From Fictibacillus phosphorivorans (lineage in GTDB: Bacteria; Bacillota; Bacilli; Bacillales; Fictibacillaceae), in NCBI RefSeq assembly GCF_001619875.1, contig NZ_LRFC01000001.1, forward strand, positions 1 through 64,000: a DNA stretch of 64,000 nucleotides. The letters run 5' to 3'. The translations under genes and the position numbers were made by a program. The notes beneath the pieces are model-generated. The model saw only the letters and a program-made list of their open reading frames with translations. It was not told the DNA's origin and searched no databases. Every line of letters starts with the position of its first letter. Within the stretch, counting starts at the first letter, position 1. Positions 24,646 to 33,178 of the stretch are shown here, piece after piece.

Positions 24646-25710
24646 TTGAAAAAGTTAGTACTAACGGGCGGTGGTTCAGCTGGACATGTAACACCGCATC
24701 TGGCATTAATACCTAAATTAGAGAAAATGGGATGGGACCTGCATTATATCGGTTCTGTTGATGGAATAGAGAAAAGTTTGATACAAGATGGAACGAACGT
24801 GCCGTATTACGGTATATCCAGCGGGAAACTTCGACGCTATTTTGATTTGAAAAATATAAAAGATCCTTTTAAAGTGGCAGCAGGTGTTGCACAAGCTTAT
24901 TTCAGGCTTGGCAAGATCAAGCCGGACGCTGTTTTTTCAAAGGGCGGTTTCGTAGCTGTTCCCGTAGTGATTGCAGCATGGATGAGAAAAATCCCTGTGT
25001 ACATTCATGAATCTGATATTACGCCAGGACTTGCAAACAAAATATCGTCTAAGTTTGCTTCTAAGATTTTTGTTACGTTTGATGAAGCGAAAAAGCATTT
25101 TGCTGCAGGTCAAGCGATCGTAACCGGCTCACCTATTCGCGATGAGCTGCTTCAAGGCTCTAAAGAAAAAGGGCTTTCTTTCTTGGGATTCAGAGGTCAT
25201 TTGCCGGTTTTAACCATTATGGGTGGAAGCTTAGGCGCGCGAAAAATTAATGAGGCCGTTCGTGAAGGACTTCCTGAACTGCTCCGTTCTTATCAAATTG
25301 TACACATTTGCGGTAAAGGAAATCTGGATGAAAACCTATTAAATACAGAAGGATACCGACAGTTTGAGTATATTCAAAGTGAACTGCCAGATGTTGTTGC
25401 TGCAACAGATTTCGTGATTTCACGTGCTGGATCAAACAGCATCTTTGAATGGCTGACGCTTAAGATCCCGATGCTGCTTATTCCGCTTTCAAGAGCCGCG
25501 AGCCGGGGAGACCAGATTCTTAACGCTCAATCCTTTGAAAAACAAGGCTATTGTCACATTTTGTATGAAGAAGAGCTAACAAAAGCAACGCTGGTTTCTT
25601 CACTAAAAGATTTAAAGTCCGATCAAGTGAATATGAAGCGAAACATGGAGAGCTTTAAAGCATCTGACAGTGTAGACTTAATCCTTCGTACAATCACTGG
25701 AGAGAAGTAA
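24646..25710 (+). CDS. murG: MurG-family glycosyltransferase
   Basis: UDP-GlcNAc:undecaprenyl-pyrophosphoryl-MurNAc-pentapeptide transferase family, 354 residues, which makes lipid II on the inner face of the membrane. [12 protein letters not shown] at 8-19 is the donor-domain loop; [12 protein letters not shown] and [12 protein letters not shown] with E in the UDP-GlcNAc site follow. It stands alone rather than in a dcw cluster, so it may be a second MurG as in some other bacilli. TTG start, GTGAGG 8 bases upstream. Confidence 0.88.
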   Translation: MKKLVLTGGGSAGHVTPHLALIPKLEKMGWDLHYIGSVDGIEKSLIQDGTNVPYYGISSGKLRRYFDLKNIKDPFKVAAGVAQAYFRLGKIKPDAVFSKGGFVAVPVVIAAWMRKIPVYIHESDITPGLANKISSKFASKIFVTFDEAKKHFAAGQAIVTGSPIRDELLQGSKEKGLSFLGFRGHLPVLTIMGGSLGARKINEAVREGLPELLRSYQIVHICGKGNLDENLLNTEGYRQFEYIQSELPDVVAATDFVISRAGSNSIFEWLTLKIPMLLIPLSRAASRGDQILNAQSFEKQGYCHILYEEELTKATLVSSLKDLKSDQVNMKRNMESFKASDSVDLILRTITGEK

Positions 25711-25720
25711 GTAAATAAAA

Positions 25721-25749
25721 AGGGGGTCTGTCCCGGGGACAGACCCCCT
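25721..25749. terminator. Perfect palindrome after murG
   Basis: GGGGGTCTGTCCC and GGGACAGACCCCC form a 13-bp stem with almost no loop. There is no T tract after it, so termination would be unusual; on the minus strand it is followed by a short T run. A palindrome of this kind is common in Bacillaceae intergenic regions, from general knowledge. Confidence 0.6.
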
Positions 25750-25798
25750 ACAATTTAAATACACTTCATATCATACAAAAGACGGAGATGAAAAATAG

Positions 25799-26524
25799 AT
25801 GATGCCAAGCCCTGTTTTACACAGAGAACAAACATCTGGTCATTGGAAAAAGGGGATACAAGCGGGTTTGCCGATTGCAATCGGTTATATGCCCGTTGCG
25901 TTCACATTTGGCTTACTTGCTAAGGCTGCAGGCTTAAGCCTTTTTGAAACACTAGGAATGAGTTTTATTGTATTTGCCGGTGCTTCTCAATATATCGCAT
26001 TATCAATGATTGCTGCAGCGAGCGGAGCCGCTGAGCTGATTCTCACAACGTTCATCATGAATATTAGACATCTCCTGATGAGTGCTTCTCTTAAAGAAAG
26101 AGCAGAAGAAGAGCCAAAATGGTTAAGAGCATTTTATGCTTTTTTCATAACAGATGAAACTTTTTCTGTTGCTGCAACCTCACCAGAGAAAAAGATAACG
26201 GGAAGTTATTTGCTTGGTCTCGGGATTATTGCCTATAGCAGCTGGGTCTTATTTTCAGGCGTAGGTTACATGATGGGCGCAGGTCTGCCAGCGGCCTTGC
26301 AAAACAGTATGGGTATTGCTCTTTATGCGATGTTTATTGCTCTGCTCGTACCTGCAGCCAAGAAAAGCAGGAAAGTTATTGCTCTTGCAGCAAGTGCAGC
26401 CATTTTAAATTGCTTTTTTTCAATGATTCCAGCGTTAAGCGGTGGATGGGGCATTATTTTATCTACAACAATTTCGGCTGTCTCTATCGAGTTTTTCATG
26501 AAAGGGGATGAGAAGAGTGAATGA
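25799..26524 (+). CDS. azlC: AzlC-family branched-chain amino acid exporter subunit
   Basis: A 241-residue membrane protein with about six hydrophobic segments and the AzlC signature FAGASQYIALSMIAAASG followed by NIRHLLMSASL. With AzlD it forms a two-component exporter for branched-chain amino acids or analogues. ATG at 25799 and 25802 are both possible. The stop overlaps azlD. Confidence 0.88.
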   Translation: MMPSPVLHREQTSGHWKKGIQAGLPIAIGYMPVAFTFGLLAKAAGLSLFETLGMSFIVFAGASQYIALSMIAAASGAAELILTTFIMNIRHLLMSASLKERAEEEPKWLRAFYAFFITDETFSVAATSPEKKITGSYLLGLGIIAYSSWVLFSGVGYMMGAGLPAALQNSMGIALYAMFIALLVPAAKKSRKVIALAASAAILNCFFSMIPALSGGWGIILSTTISAVSIEFFMKGDEKSE

Positions 26525-26822
26525 TCAATTGATATGGGTAATTATCGGAATGGGAATTGTAACCTATATTCCAAGAATGCTTCCTCTCGTTCTCTTTCAT
26601 ACGAATCATCTGCACAGTAGAATTCAAGGAATATTGAAAAACGTTCCTTATGCCATTTTAGGTGCTCTTATCTTTCCCGGGGTGTTAACGATAAATTCAG
26701 ATTCATATCTTTATGGAATAATTGGTGCAGCAGCAGCCTTTATCGCCGCATGGCTGAACTTAAATGTTATTTTGGTCGTGTTGTCTTCCATCTTGGTTTT
26801 GTATGGTTTTACGTTTTTGTAG
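26517..26822 (+). CDS. azlD: AzlD-family exporter subunit
   Basis: A 101-residue partner of AzlC with four hydrophobic segments; the family motif TYIPRMLPLVLF lies near residue 17. GTG at 26517 sits 9 bases after GGGG and overlaps the azlC stop by 8 bases, a coupled arrangement. ATG at 26508 is an alternative. Confidence 0.85.
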   Translation: MNDQLIWVIIGMGIVTYIPRMLPLVLFHTNHLHSRIQGILKNVPYAILGALIFPGVLTINSDSYLYGIIGAAAAFIAAWLNLNVILVVLSSILVLYGFTFL

Positions 26823-26864
26823 CACATTGTCATAATTTGCTTTGTAAATAATTCACCTTATGAA

Positions 26865-26893
26865 TTGATTTGTAGAAAAGACGGGCGTATAAT
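26865..26893 (+). promoter_or_regulatory. Sigma-A promoter of a small membrane protein gene
   Basis: TTGATT (26865-26870) and a perfect TATAAT (26888-26893) are separated by 17 bp. AGGAGG and the small ORF follow within 25 bases. Confidence 0.7.
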
Positions 26894-26917
26894 CACAATT
26901 AAAAGGAGGAGATATGA

Positions 26918-27055
26918 ATGCCTCATTTAATTCGATTCATCGTTATTGGTTTATTTTCTGTTTCAGCTTTATCTGTTTTATCTTTCCAAGCAGTTGAAGT
27001 TTTTCATGCAATATCAGATATGGTACAATCATTCATCTACAACAAAGACCTTTAA
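26918..27055 (+). CDS. Small hydrophobic protein, 45 residues
   Basis: An unrecognised small ORF with its own promoter, an AGGAGGAG box 8 bases before ATG and its own terminator, so expression is likely. The first 27 residues form one hydrophobic segment (LIRFIVIGLFSVSALSVLSF), followed by a short amphipathic tail. Small single-pass membrane peptides of this sort often have regulatory roles, but none can be assigned. A competing ATG at 26914 in another frame gives only 27 residues. Confidence 0.6.
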   Translation: MPHLIRFIVIGLFSVSALSVLSFQAVEVFHAISDMVQSFIYNKDL

Positions 27056-27071
27056 AAAATGTAAATTGTGA

Positions 27072-27108
27072 AGAGCTATGGAATTTAAATCAATAGCTCT
27101 TTTTTTGT
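27072..27108 (+). terminator. Rho-independent terminator of the small ORF
   Basis: AGAGCTAT and ATAGCTCT form an 8-bp stem followed by TTTTTTTGTTT. Confidence 0.85.
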
Positions 27109-27201
27109 TTGTTGAAAAAGCTCACCGCAACATCACTATGATTAGAGGCCTTTCATTTAGGGGTAAACTTACTAATGGACTAAGCAATAAAGGATGATTA
27201 G

Positions 27202-28068
27202 ATGAAATTAATAGCAATTGATATGGATGGAACTTTAGTTAATAAGCAGCTAAAAGTGACAAAAGAAAACAGCGAAACAATCTCAAAAGCTGTAGAAGAA
27301 GGGCATCATGTTGTAATTGCAACAGGCAGATCTTATGATGAAGCAAGACATGCATTAGAAGATGCTGAGCTGCATCTGCCGCTTATTTGTGTGAATGGAG
27401 CAGAAATTAGGTCTGCAGATTGGAAGATTCTTTCTTCAATCCCTCTAAATTTTAAGCAATATGAGGACATCAAGAATATCTTAGATGAAGAAGATATTTA
27501 TTATGAACTATACACGAGTAAAGGTACATACACGGATAATCGTGAAAAAGCATTTGAAGTCATGAAAGATATCATTTTAACTTCTAATCCTGAAGCAACA
27601 GATGATGATGTTGAGAAAGCCGCGCTCCGCCGTTTTCGTTTAGGGCTTGTAAGTGTTATAGGAGATTTTGATAAGCTTTTGGATGAAAAAGATCTAGAAG
27701 TATATAAGTTCCTAGCATTCTCAAGCGACACAGCAAAACTTCAGCGGGCCTTTCAGCATCTAAAAGGTGTTAACGAACTCGCTGTCAGTTCATCTGCAGA
27801 TAACAACTTAGAGATTACAAACAGCGAAGCACAAAAAGGGGTAGCTCTTAAAAAATACGCTGAATTAAAAGGTATTCCTTTAGAGAATACGATGGCGATC
27901 GGCGATAACTATAATGATGTTTCCATGCTTGAAATCGCAGGTTTTCCAGTAGCGATGGGAAATGCAGTTGATGAGGTTAAAGAAATGGCTGCGTTCGTGA
28001 CAAAGGAAAATGACGAGAGCGGAGTAGCGTTTGCTATTAAGAGGTTTTTAGATATTTCACATTTGTAA
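27202..28068 (+). CDS. Cof-type HAD-IIB hydrolase
   Basis: A cytosolic phosphatase of the YwpJ/YidA group, 288 residues. HAD motif I is DMDGTLVN at 7-14, motif II is IATGRSY and motif IV is MAIGDNYNDVSML near residue 235; the type IIB cap lies between. Substrates are probably sugar phosphates, flavin mononucleotide or other small phosphoesters. It is monocistronic, with a repeat element right after the stop. Confidence 0.88.
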   Translation: MKLIAIDMDGTLVNKQLKVTKENSETISKAVEEGHHVVIATGRSYDEARHALEDAELHLPLICVNGAEIRSADWKILSSIPLNFKQYEDIKNILDEEDIYYELYTSKGTYTDNREKAFEVMKDIILTSNPEATDDDVEKAALRRFRLGLVSVIGDFDKLLDEKDLEVYKFLAFSSDTAKLQRAFQHLKGVNELAVSSSADNNLEITNSEAQKGVALKKYAELKGIPLENTMAIGDNYNDVSMLEIAGFPVAMGNAVDEVKEMAAFVTKENDESGVAFAIKRFLDISHL

Positions 28069-28104
28069 AAGCTGTTTGCGAATTTCACGATGTATATGTA
28101 AGTA

Positions 28105-28356
28105 GTTGATTTCCGTTCCAGATGCTCGCTTTCCGCGGGGCAGGCGGTGAGCCACATTCGTACGTTTAACTCTTAAGTGTCTCACCTGTCTAGTTGCAGT
28201 GGCTAGCCCCTCGAGGTCAAAAGGTGAATGAATCAGAAGGCAAAGTGCGCCTTCAAATCCATTCACCTTTTGCTTGTCGGGGCTGAACGAGCCACTTCCA
28301 CTTTTCGGACTGCCCGCCTGTCCCGCAGGAGTCTCGCATCCTCCACTCCAATCAAC
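28105..28356 (+). repeat. Dispersed fold-back repeat, copy 5 (subtype A) split by a second repeat
   Basis: Ends and flanks match copy 3, but the segment joining CACCTG (28183-28188) to CCCGCCTG (28313) is interrupted by about 124 bp of unrelated sequence. Removing 28189-28312 restores the continuous copy 3 sequence. Confidence 0.9.
28189..28312. repeat. Second repeat element nested inside copy 5
   Basis: It has its own inverted structure: GTGGCTAGCCCC near the left pairs with GGGGCTGAACGAGCCAC near the right, and AAAAGGTGAATG pairs with CATTCACCTTTT around a GAAGGC/GCCTTC stem. Elements with TAGCCCCTCGAGGTC are common in Bacillaceae, from general knowledge. No ORF. Confidence 0.85.
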
Positions 28357-28439
28357 AATCATAGAAGACAATATTAGAAAGCAACAATCTTTTACCTTTA
28401 AAAAAGAAGGCACTTGCTTGGTCAGACACGCAGATTACA

Positions 28440-28476
28440 AAAGCTGGTTCGATCTTTACGAACCGGCTTTTTTTAT
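28440..28476 (+). terminator. Rho-independent terminator
   Basis: AAGCTGGTTCG pairs with CGAACCGGCTT (11 bp, one G-U), then seven T residues. Confidence 0.85.
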
Positions 28477-28581
28477 ACACACTTTTTTTACATATGATTT
28501 ACTATCGTGTAAACATGCTTTTATACTCCCTTGTTAAAGTGGCATAGTAGTTCACTTATAACAAAGGGAGAGTGCGAGATC

Positions 28582-29436
28582 GTGAAAAAAGCATTTAAGA
28601 TGAGTGTAGGGGCTCTTGCGTTAAGTTTAACATTTATGGGTGCTGATTTTACTGCTGACGCAAAAGAAAAAGATAAAGAGATTCTGAATGTGGCACACCG
28701 AGGAGCTTCTGGACATGCACCGGAACATACGATTACTTCTTATAAAATGGGAGAAAAAATGCATGGAGATTATATTGAAATTGACCTTCAGATGACAAAA
28801 GATGGTGAATTGATTGCGATGCACGATGAAACACTTGACCGTACAACAAACGGAACAGGTGAAGTTAAAGACTATACGCTAAAAGAGATTAAAGAGCTTG
28901 ATGCAGGCAGTTGGTTTAATGAAAAGTATCCAGATCGAGCAAAAGGGGAGTACGAAGGCCTTCAAGTTCCCACGTTAGAAGAAGTGTTCCAGACGTTCGG
29001 TAAGAATGCAAACTATTATATTGAAACAAAATCACCAGAAGTATATCCAGGTATGGAACAAAAACTTGTAGAAATGGTGGACAAGTATAGCATTAATAAA
29101 GACAAGCTTTTGGTACAATCTTTCAGCTCTGAAAGCTTATTGAAGATGAATCAAATTGATCCTTCTATCCAGCTAGTTCAGCTTATGTGGTACACATCTC
29201 CAGCCACGTTAACGGATGCAGAAGTGCAGTCTATCAAACAATATGCGATGGGAATCGGGCCAAACAGCAATATGATCGATCGCGAGTACGTACAACAAGC
29301 GGTACAAAACGGACTTGAGATCCATCCGTATACAGTAAACGAAAAAGAAGAAATGCAAAAGCTGATTGATTGGGGCGTAACAGGTTTGTTCACAAACTTC
29401 CCAGATCTTCTGCATGAAGTGAAAAAAGGAAAATAA
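28582..29436 (+). CDS. glpQ: Secreted glycerophosphodiester phosphodiesterase
   Basis: A 284-residue GDPD-family enzyme that releases sn-glycerol 3-phosphate from deacylated phospholipids or teichoic acid. Its N terminus is a signal peptide (KK, hydrophobic ALALSLTFMGADF, cleavage near ADAKE). HRGASGHAPEHT with the catalytic His, EIDLQMTKDGELIAMHDETLDRTTNG and HPYTVNEKEE are family landmarks. GTG at 28582 keeps the signal peptide compact. The Pho-type neighbours seen in B. subtilis are absent here. Confidence 0.9.
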   Translation: MKKAFKMSVGALALSLTFMGADFTADAKEKDKEILNVAHRGASGHAPEHTITSYKMGEKMHGDYIEIDLQMTKDGELIAMHDETLDRTTNGTGEVKDYTLKEIKELDAGSWFNEKYPDRAKGEYEGLQVPTLEEVFQTFGKNANYYIETKSPEVYPGMEQKLVEMVDKYSINKDKLLVQSFSSESLLKMNQIDPSIQLVQLMWYTSPATLTDAEVQSIKQYAMGIGPNSNMIDREYVQQAVQNGLEIHPYTVNEKEEMQKLIDWGVTGLFTNFPDLLHEVKKGK

Positions 29437-29445
29437 ACGATGATA

Positions 29446-29480
29446 AGCAGCCGACGATTTTAAGTCAGCTGCTTTTTTCT
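29446..29480 (+). terminator. Terminator after glpQ
   Basis: AAGCAGCCGAC pairs with GTCAGCTGCTT around an 8-base loop, with a long T-rich run behind. It overlaps the 3' end of the DUF421 remnant on the other strand. Confidence 0.85.
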
Positions 29481-29730
29481 TTTTTTACAAAAAACACTTC
29501 GCCGTTATCCTGAAGCTTAGCAAAGAATATTTCTTTCACATCCTGAAACCGGCATTATTATGCTGGCTAATAAACCATTCTTCAGAAAGGTTGTATTCTT
29601 TAAAAGGCTGATCGATCTATTCTCCGTTCGAGATCAACATGGTCGGCAAATATTGAGGCATAGTCTGCGGAATGTTTAAATCTTCTTTTGTAACAGAATC
29701 TTTAAGATTCCTTCCGTTGTCATCCCTCAT
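29460..29730 (-). pseudogene. Remnant of a DUF421 (YetF-type) membrane protein, C-terminal part
   Basis: Reading the minus strand gives TKEDLNIPQTMPQYLPTMLI, then SNGE, a TAG stop (29617-29619), IDQPFKEYNLSEEWFISQ, then a frameshift into GFQDVKEIFFAKLQDNGEV. This has the form of the cytosolic C-terminal domain of YetF/YrbG-like DUF421 proteins (a strand with an NG turn, a helix, a final strand ending in KK). The N-terminal membrane part is missing. A stop, a frameshift and a truncation mark it as decaying. The family assignment rests on recall and is moderately sure. Confidence 0.5.
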
Positions 29731-29776
29731 TTAGTTTTAGTTATGGTGATAAAAGGTTGTCCGAAGATAATAGGTA

Positions 29777-29810
29777 CAAACAAAAAGAGCGGCAAAGATT
29801 AGCCGCTCTT
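29777..29810 (-). terminator. Terminator of the ABC operon (minus strand)
   Basis: AAGAGCGGC and GCCGCTCTT form a 9-bp stem; on the minus strand it ends in TTTTTGTTTGT. Confidence 0.85.
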
Positions 29811-29813
29811 ACA

Positions 29814-30860
29814 TTACTTGCCAAACTGCATGCGCAAATTGATTAATCTTTTTAGCATAAAGAAAGCCAGTACACCGCCAATAGCTGCGGATAAGTAATA
29901 CCCGATAAGAGAAGGAGATTGATGACCACCGAAAATGCCGCCGCCAATCATTCCAAATGTTAAGGCAAAACATAATACGACACCAAAAGTAAAGAATCTT
30001 CTTCCTTTCTCAAAAACAAGTAATCTGCCATTGTTTTCGTTTTTCGTTCTGCCAAACAGATAAGTACCGATTAGAACGGAGAACATTGTGTATATAAGAG
30101 GGATGATAAGCATAACGAATGATATTCTGTTTAAGTAATTCACTTGATTACCAGGTGATGTGTCAACATAATAGTTGAAGTCTATTACTGACATCGGAAG
30201 CGTTATACTCTTAATGATATCTGTTCTTTCAAGGTTATTTATATTGTACAGGGAAACACCATGAAACTCTAAAAAGGATAGAATCAACGTTAAAAACCCT
30301 ATAGGGAAGAGTAAAAAGATGCCGCTAAGCAACAATTGAGAGACAATACTGCCTGCAATGGTTCCAATAAATAGACTAAAAGAAAAAATCGCAATAGAAA
30401 AAGGCAATACGATGATCATAAATTCTAGAACAAAAGATGGATCTGCAACTTCTGATAATATTGTAAACTTTACAATTAACATGCATAACAACAAGTTTAA
30501 TAGCAGTCCTGAAATGATATGGACTACCCCAAACATCCATTTTGATAGAAAGATATCTTTGCGTTTGAATGGAAGTGAGAACGTTAGATCTGTGGCATGA
30601 GTCGTTCTTTCATTGCCTATTAAAAGCGCAGCTAACCCTACAACTAAGAACAAAAATAAAACAATATCAGCTCCGATAAAACTAAAGTGTAAGTAATAGT
30701 TTTCAGGCGAATCTGGATACGGGTTCTGCTTCTCGGCTAACATGCTTTGCGCTTTACCAAAAAACGAATAAGGCAAAAAGAGAAACAAAGAAATATACAT
30801 GGCCCATACCGCAGGACTTCCAAGTTTTTGATTTCTCATCCACAATGCTTTATGAAACAT
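29814..30860 (-). CDS. ABC transporter permease of the YtrA-type operon
   Basis: A 348-residue integral membrane protein with about six to eight hydrophobic segments and no binding-protein or ATPase motif. It resembles ABC-2-like permeases and is translated after the ATPase gene, which it overlaps. ATG at 30860 has GGAGGTG 8 bases upstream. Probably forms an exporter acting on envelope stress compounds, like YtrCD of B. subtilis, which is inferred from gene order. Confidence 0.75.
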   Translation of the reverse strand: MFHKALWMRNQKLGSPAVWAMYISLFLFLPYSFFGKAQSMLAEKQNPYPDSPENYYLHFSFIGADIVLFLFLVVGLAALLIGNERTTHATDLTFSLPFKRKDIFLSKWMFGVVHIISGLLLNLLLCMLIVKFTILSEVADPSFVLEFMIIVLPFSIAIFSFSLFIGTIAGSIVSQLLLSGIFLLFPIGFLTLILSFLEFHGVSLYNINNLERTDIIKSITLPMSVIDFNYYVDTSPGNQVNYLNRISFVMLIIPLIYTMFSVLIGTYLFGRTKNENNGRLLVFEKGRRFFTFGVVLCFALTFGMIGGGIFGGHQSPSLIGYYLSAAIGGVLAFFMLKRLINLRMQFGK

Positions 30861-31734
30861 GTGATTCACCTCCAAGTGATGAAATAAATATGTCTTCAAG
30901 TGTCATCGGAAGTTCTTCTATGAATAAAGGATTTTCCTGATTTATTTTATCAAGTGTCGCTTCAATGTTTCCTTTGATCATTAATGTATACACCCGCCCT
31001 GTTTGATTCAGGATGTTCACATTCCTTAAGTGAGCAATCTTTTCTGGCAGGGAGTGTTTGTAGACGACTTGAACTTTTCTAAACGATGATTTTGCATCTT
31101 CAATCGATGTCGTAGATTCTATTCTTCCTTCTTTAATCATGATCAGCACATCTGCCATCTTTTCAACTTCTTCTAAGTGATGGGTAGAGATCAGCACACA
31201 TAATTGCCTCTCACTTACTTCTTCTATAATGAACTGTAGAATGTTTCGTTTAACAATCGGATCGAGTCCGTTTGTCGGCTCATCTAAAATGATTAGTTCT
31301 GCTTTAGTAGAAAAGGATAGAATCATTAAGAAAAGTGCCTTCATTCCTTTTGAAAAAGTTCTAAGTTTCTTATTCTTAGGAAGCTTAAAGCGGTCAAGAA
31401 GTGAGTAAAAATACATCACATCAAAATGCTCATAAATGGCATCATACAGCATTACAATTTCTTTAACGCTGTAGCCTTTTAAGATTTCAGTTGAGTCAGG
31501 CACATACGTCATTCTTTGCTTAATTTGCGGGTTGTGATGGATATCCGTTTCATTATAAGTAACAGATCCATGATCAGGATCTAAAATCCCAGAAATAACG
31601 CGGAGCAGCGTTGACTTTCCCACACCGTTTCGTCCAACTAGACCTGCAATCGTACCGGGCTCTAATGTCAAGTTCACATTATCTAAAACGATTTTGCCTT
31701 CTATTGTTTTACTAACATTACTCACTTTCAACAT
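30850..31734 (-). CDS. ABC transporter ATPase (YtrB-like)
   Basis: A 294-residue ATPase. Walker A is GRNGVGKST near residue 38, the ABC signature is degenerate (RTFSKGMKALFL), Walker B is LIILDEPTNGLD, and the switch His is in STHHLEE. It is in the middle of a GntR-ATPase-permease operon, its start overlapping the GntR gene by 17 bases and its end overlapping the permease start. ATG at 31734 with GGAGGG upstream is preferred to TTG at 31752. Confidence 0.85.
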   Translation of the reverse strand: MLKVSNVSKTIEGKIVLDNVNLTLEPGTIAGLVGRNGVGKSTLLRVISGILDPDHGSVTYNETDIHHNPQIKQRMTYVPDSTEILKGYSVKEIVMLYDAIYEHFDVMYFYSLLDRFKLPKNKKLRTFSKGMKALFLMILSFSTKAELIILDEPTNGLDPIVKRNILQFIIEEVSERQLCVLISTHHLEEVEKMADVLIMIKEGRIESTTSIEDAKSSFRKVQVVYKHSLPEKIAHLRNVNILNQTGRVYTLMIKGNIEATLDKINQENPLFIEELPMTLEDIFISSLGGESHVS

Positions 31735-32122
31735 GGCTGTTTTTCCCTCCAAGCTCTTCTGAATATTTTTGTAGCCACTTTGATAATGTTTGGTGATTGA
31801 TACCTAAATAAGAGGCTTCAATTAGCAGCTGTTTAAGCTGCTGCTTCAGTTCATTTTTTTTCTGATCGTCGGCTCTTGGAGTGATCGTAGCAGATACGAA
31901 CGTGCCTTTTCCTCGCAACGTTTCAATGATGCCTTGGCGCTCAAGCTCTTGATAAGCCTTGCTTACTGTATTCGGATTAATAAGCAAAGTAGAAGATAGT
32001 TCTCTAACCGAAGGCAATTTATCTTCCGGCAACAAAATTTCCTTCAATATCAGTTCTTTGATCTGATGGACAACCTGTTCCCAAATAGGTGTATTGCTTC
32101 GGGGATCTAAATTTAAAATCAT
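31718..32122 (-). CDS. GntR-family repressor (YtrA-like)
   Basis: A 134-residue GntR regulator of the short YtrA subclass: a winged helix with KLPSVRELSSTLLINPNTVS near 35-55, a RGKGTFV wing, and a short C-terminal dimerisation helix without a ligand domain. It likely represses its own operon through the palindrome just upstream. Confidence 0.88.
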   Translation of the reverse strand: MILNLDPRSNTPIWEQVVHQIKELILKEILLPEDKLPSVRELSSTLLINPNTVSKAYQELERQGIIETLRGKGTFVSATITPRADDQKKNELKQQLKQLLIEASYLGINHQTLSKWLQKYSEELGGKNSHVESE

Positions 32123-32140
32123 ATTATCCCACCTTTATAT

Positions 32141-32203
32141 ACTATATGTGTATTACTGTGTATAGTACACTTATAACATACAAGATAAGTAAATTTCTGT
32201 CAA
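32141..32203 (-). promoter_or_regulatory. Promoter and palindromic operator of the YtrA-like operon
   Basis: On the minus strand TTGACA (32203-32198) and TATGTT (32180-32175) are 17 bp apart. A 26-bp palindrome with arms ACTATA (32141-32146) and TATAGT (32161-32166) lies immediately downstream of the -10 box. YtrA-type GntR proteins are known to bind such sites. Confidence 0.65.
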
Positions 32204-32264
32204 TGTACTTTTCTTTACTTTTTGAAATGGGGAAAACTACAATATTATAGAAGGAGGAATGGAC

Positions 32265-33092
32265 GTGAAACAAATCATTGATGAAGCAAAGCTGCTTATT
32301 TTTGATCTTGACGGAACTCTTTATGAGGATACAGATCATTTTGATTATTACTGCCGATTGCTGCAAAAAAGGGTACCTGATGAAAAGAAGCAAGCCTTTT
32401 GGGATACATATGAAAACATGAAAAATGGAAATCATCCGGTGACGATTGGAAAAGTGTATGATATCCAAAACGATGCGAGTGTCACGGTAGATCCCATGAC
32501 GCTTCAAGTGACGAAAGTAATGTCATTTAATGGGCAAGAGTGGCCTGAGGAAAAAGTGAAAGATGAATTTTCGGGTGAACTTGTTTATGATTTTGACCGA
32601 TTAATCGCAATAGGAGACGGCTGGTGGCTGCCTTATGCAACTGCAATGCACTTCGGTTTGAAACAGGCTGACACGTGGGAGTGCTACAACGCAACAAAAG
32701 AATATATGGTAACAGATCAATTTCAACTTTCGAAAACACCGGGACTGAAACAGGCGTTGGAACGCTTGAGGGAAGAAAAAAAATTGGTCCTTTTAACGAA
32801 TAGTGAAAAGGAAGATGTAAAACGTTTATTAAAAGAGTTGAATCTGGATGGTCTGTTCCACCGTTTATGTACAGAAGGTGAAAAGCCGCTGAAAACAAGA
32901 GATAAGATGCAAGCCATTCTAGACGAATTTGAAATACAGCCTCATGAAGCCGTTTCAATTGGTGATAATTTTATAAATGAGATTGCACCAGCACTTCTCA
33001 TGGGATTAAAGGCCATCTATATTCAGCCGAACCGTATCGAGGTAGATCATGAAAACCTCCATGTCGTGCCAACACTTGCTAATGCTCTGTAA
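32265..33092 (+). CDS. HAD-family hydrolase
   Basis: A 275-residue HAD hydrolase with motif I FDLDGTLYED near 13-22, motif II LLTNSEKED, the Lys in GEKPLK and motif IV SIGDNFINEI. Between motifs I and II lies a long cap rich in Trp and Tyr (EFSGELVYDFDRLIAIGDGW), so it is larger than the common phosphoglycolate phosphatases. GTG at 32265 sits 7 bases after AGGAGG, while ATG at 32259 is too close. Confidence 0.82.
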   Translation: MKQIIDEAKLLIFDLDGTLYEDTDHFDYYCRLLQKRVPDEKKQAFWDTYENMKNGNHPVTIGKVYDIQNDASVTVDPMTLQVTKVMSFNGQEWPEEKVKDEFSGELVYDFDRLIAIGDGWWLPYATAMHFGLKQADTWECYNATKEYMVTDQFQLSKTPGLKQALERLREEKKLVLLTNSEKEDVKRLLKELNLDGLFHRLCTEGEKPLKTRDKMQAILDEFEIQPHEAVSIGDNFINEIAPALLMGLKAIYIQPNRIEVDHENLHVVPTLANAL

Positions 33093-33178
33093 ATTTTTAT
33101 GATGTATTTTTGAAAGCTTGTTCTAAATTGGACAAATCGCCCTACACTTTATAGTAGGTATAAAAGGGGGCGTAGGCT

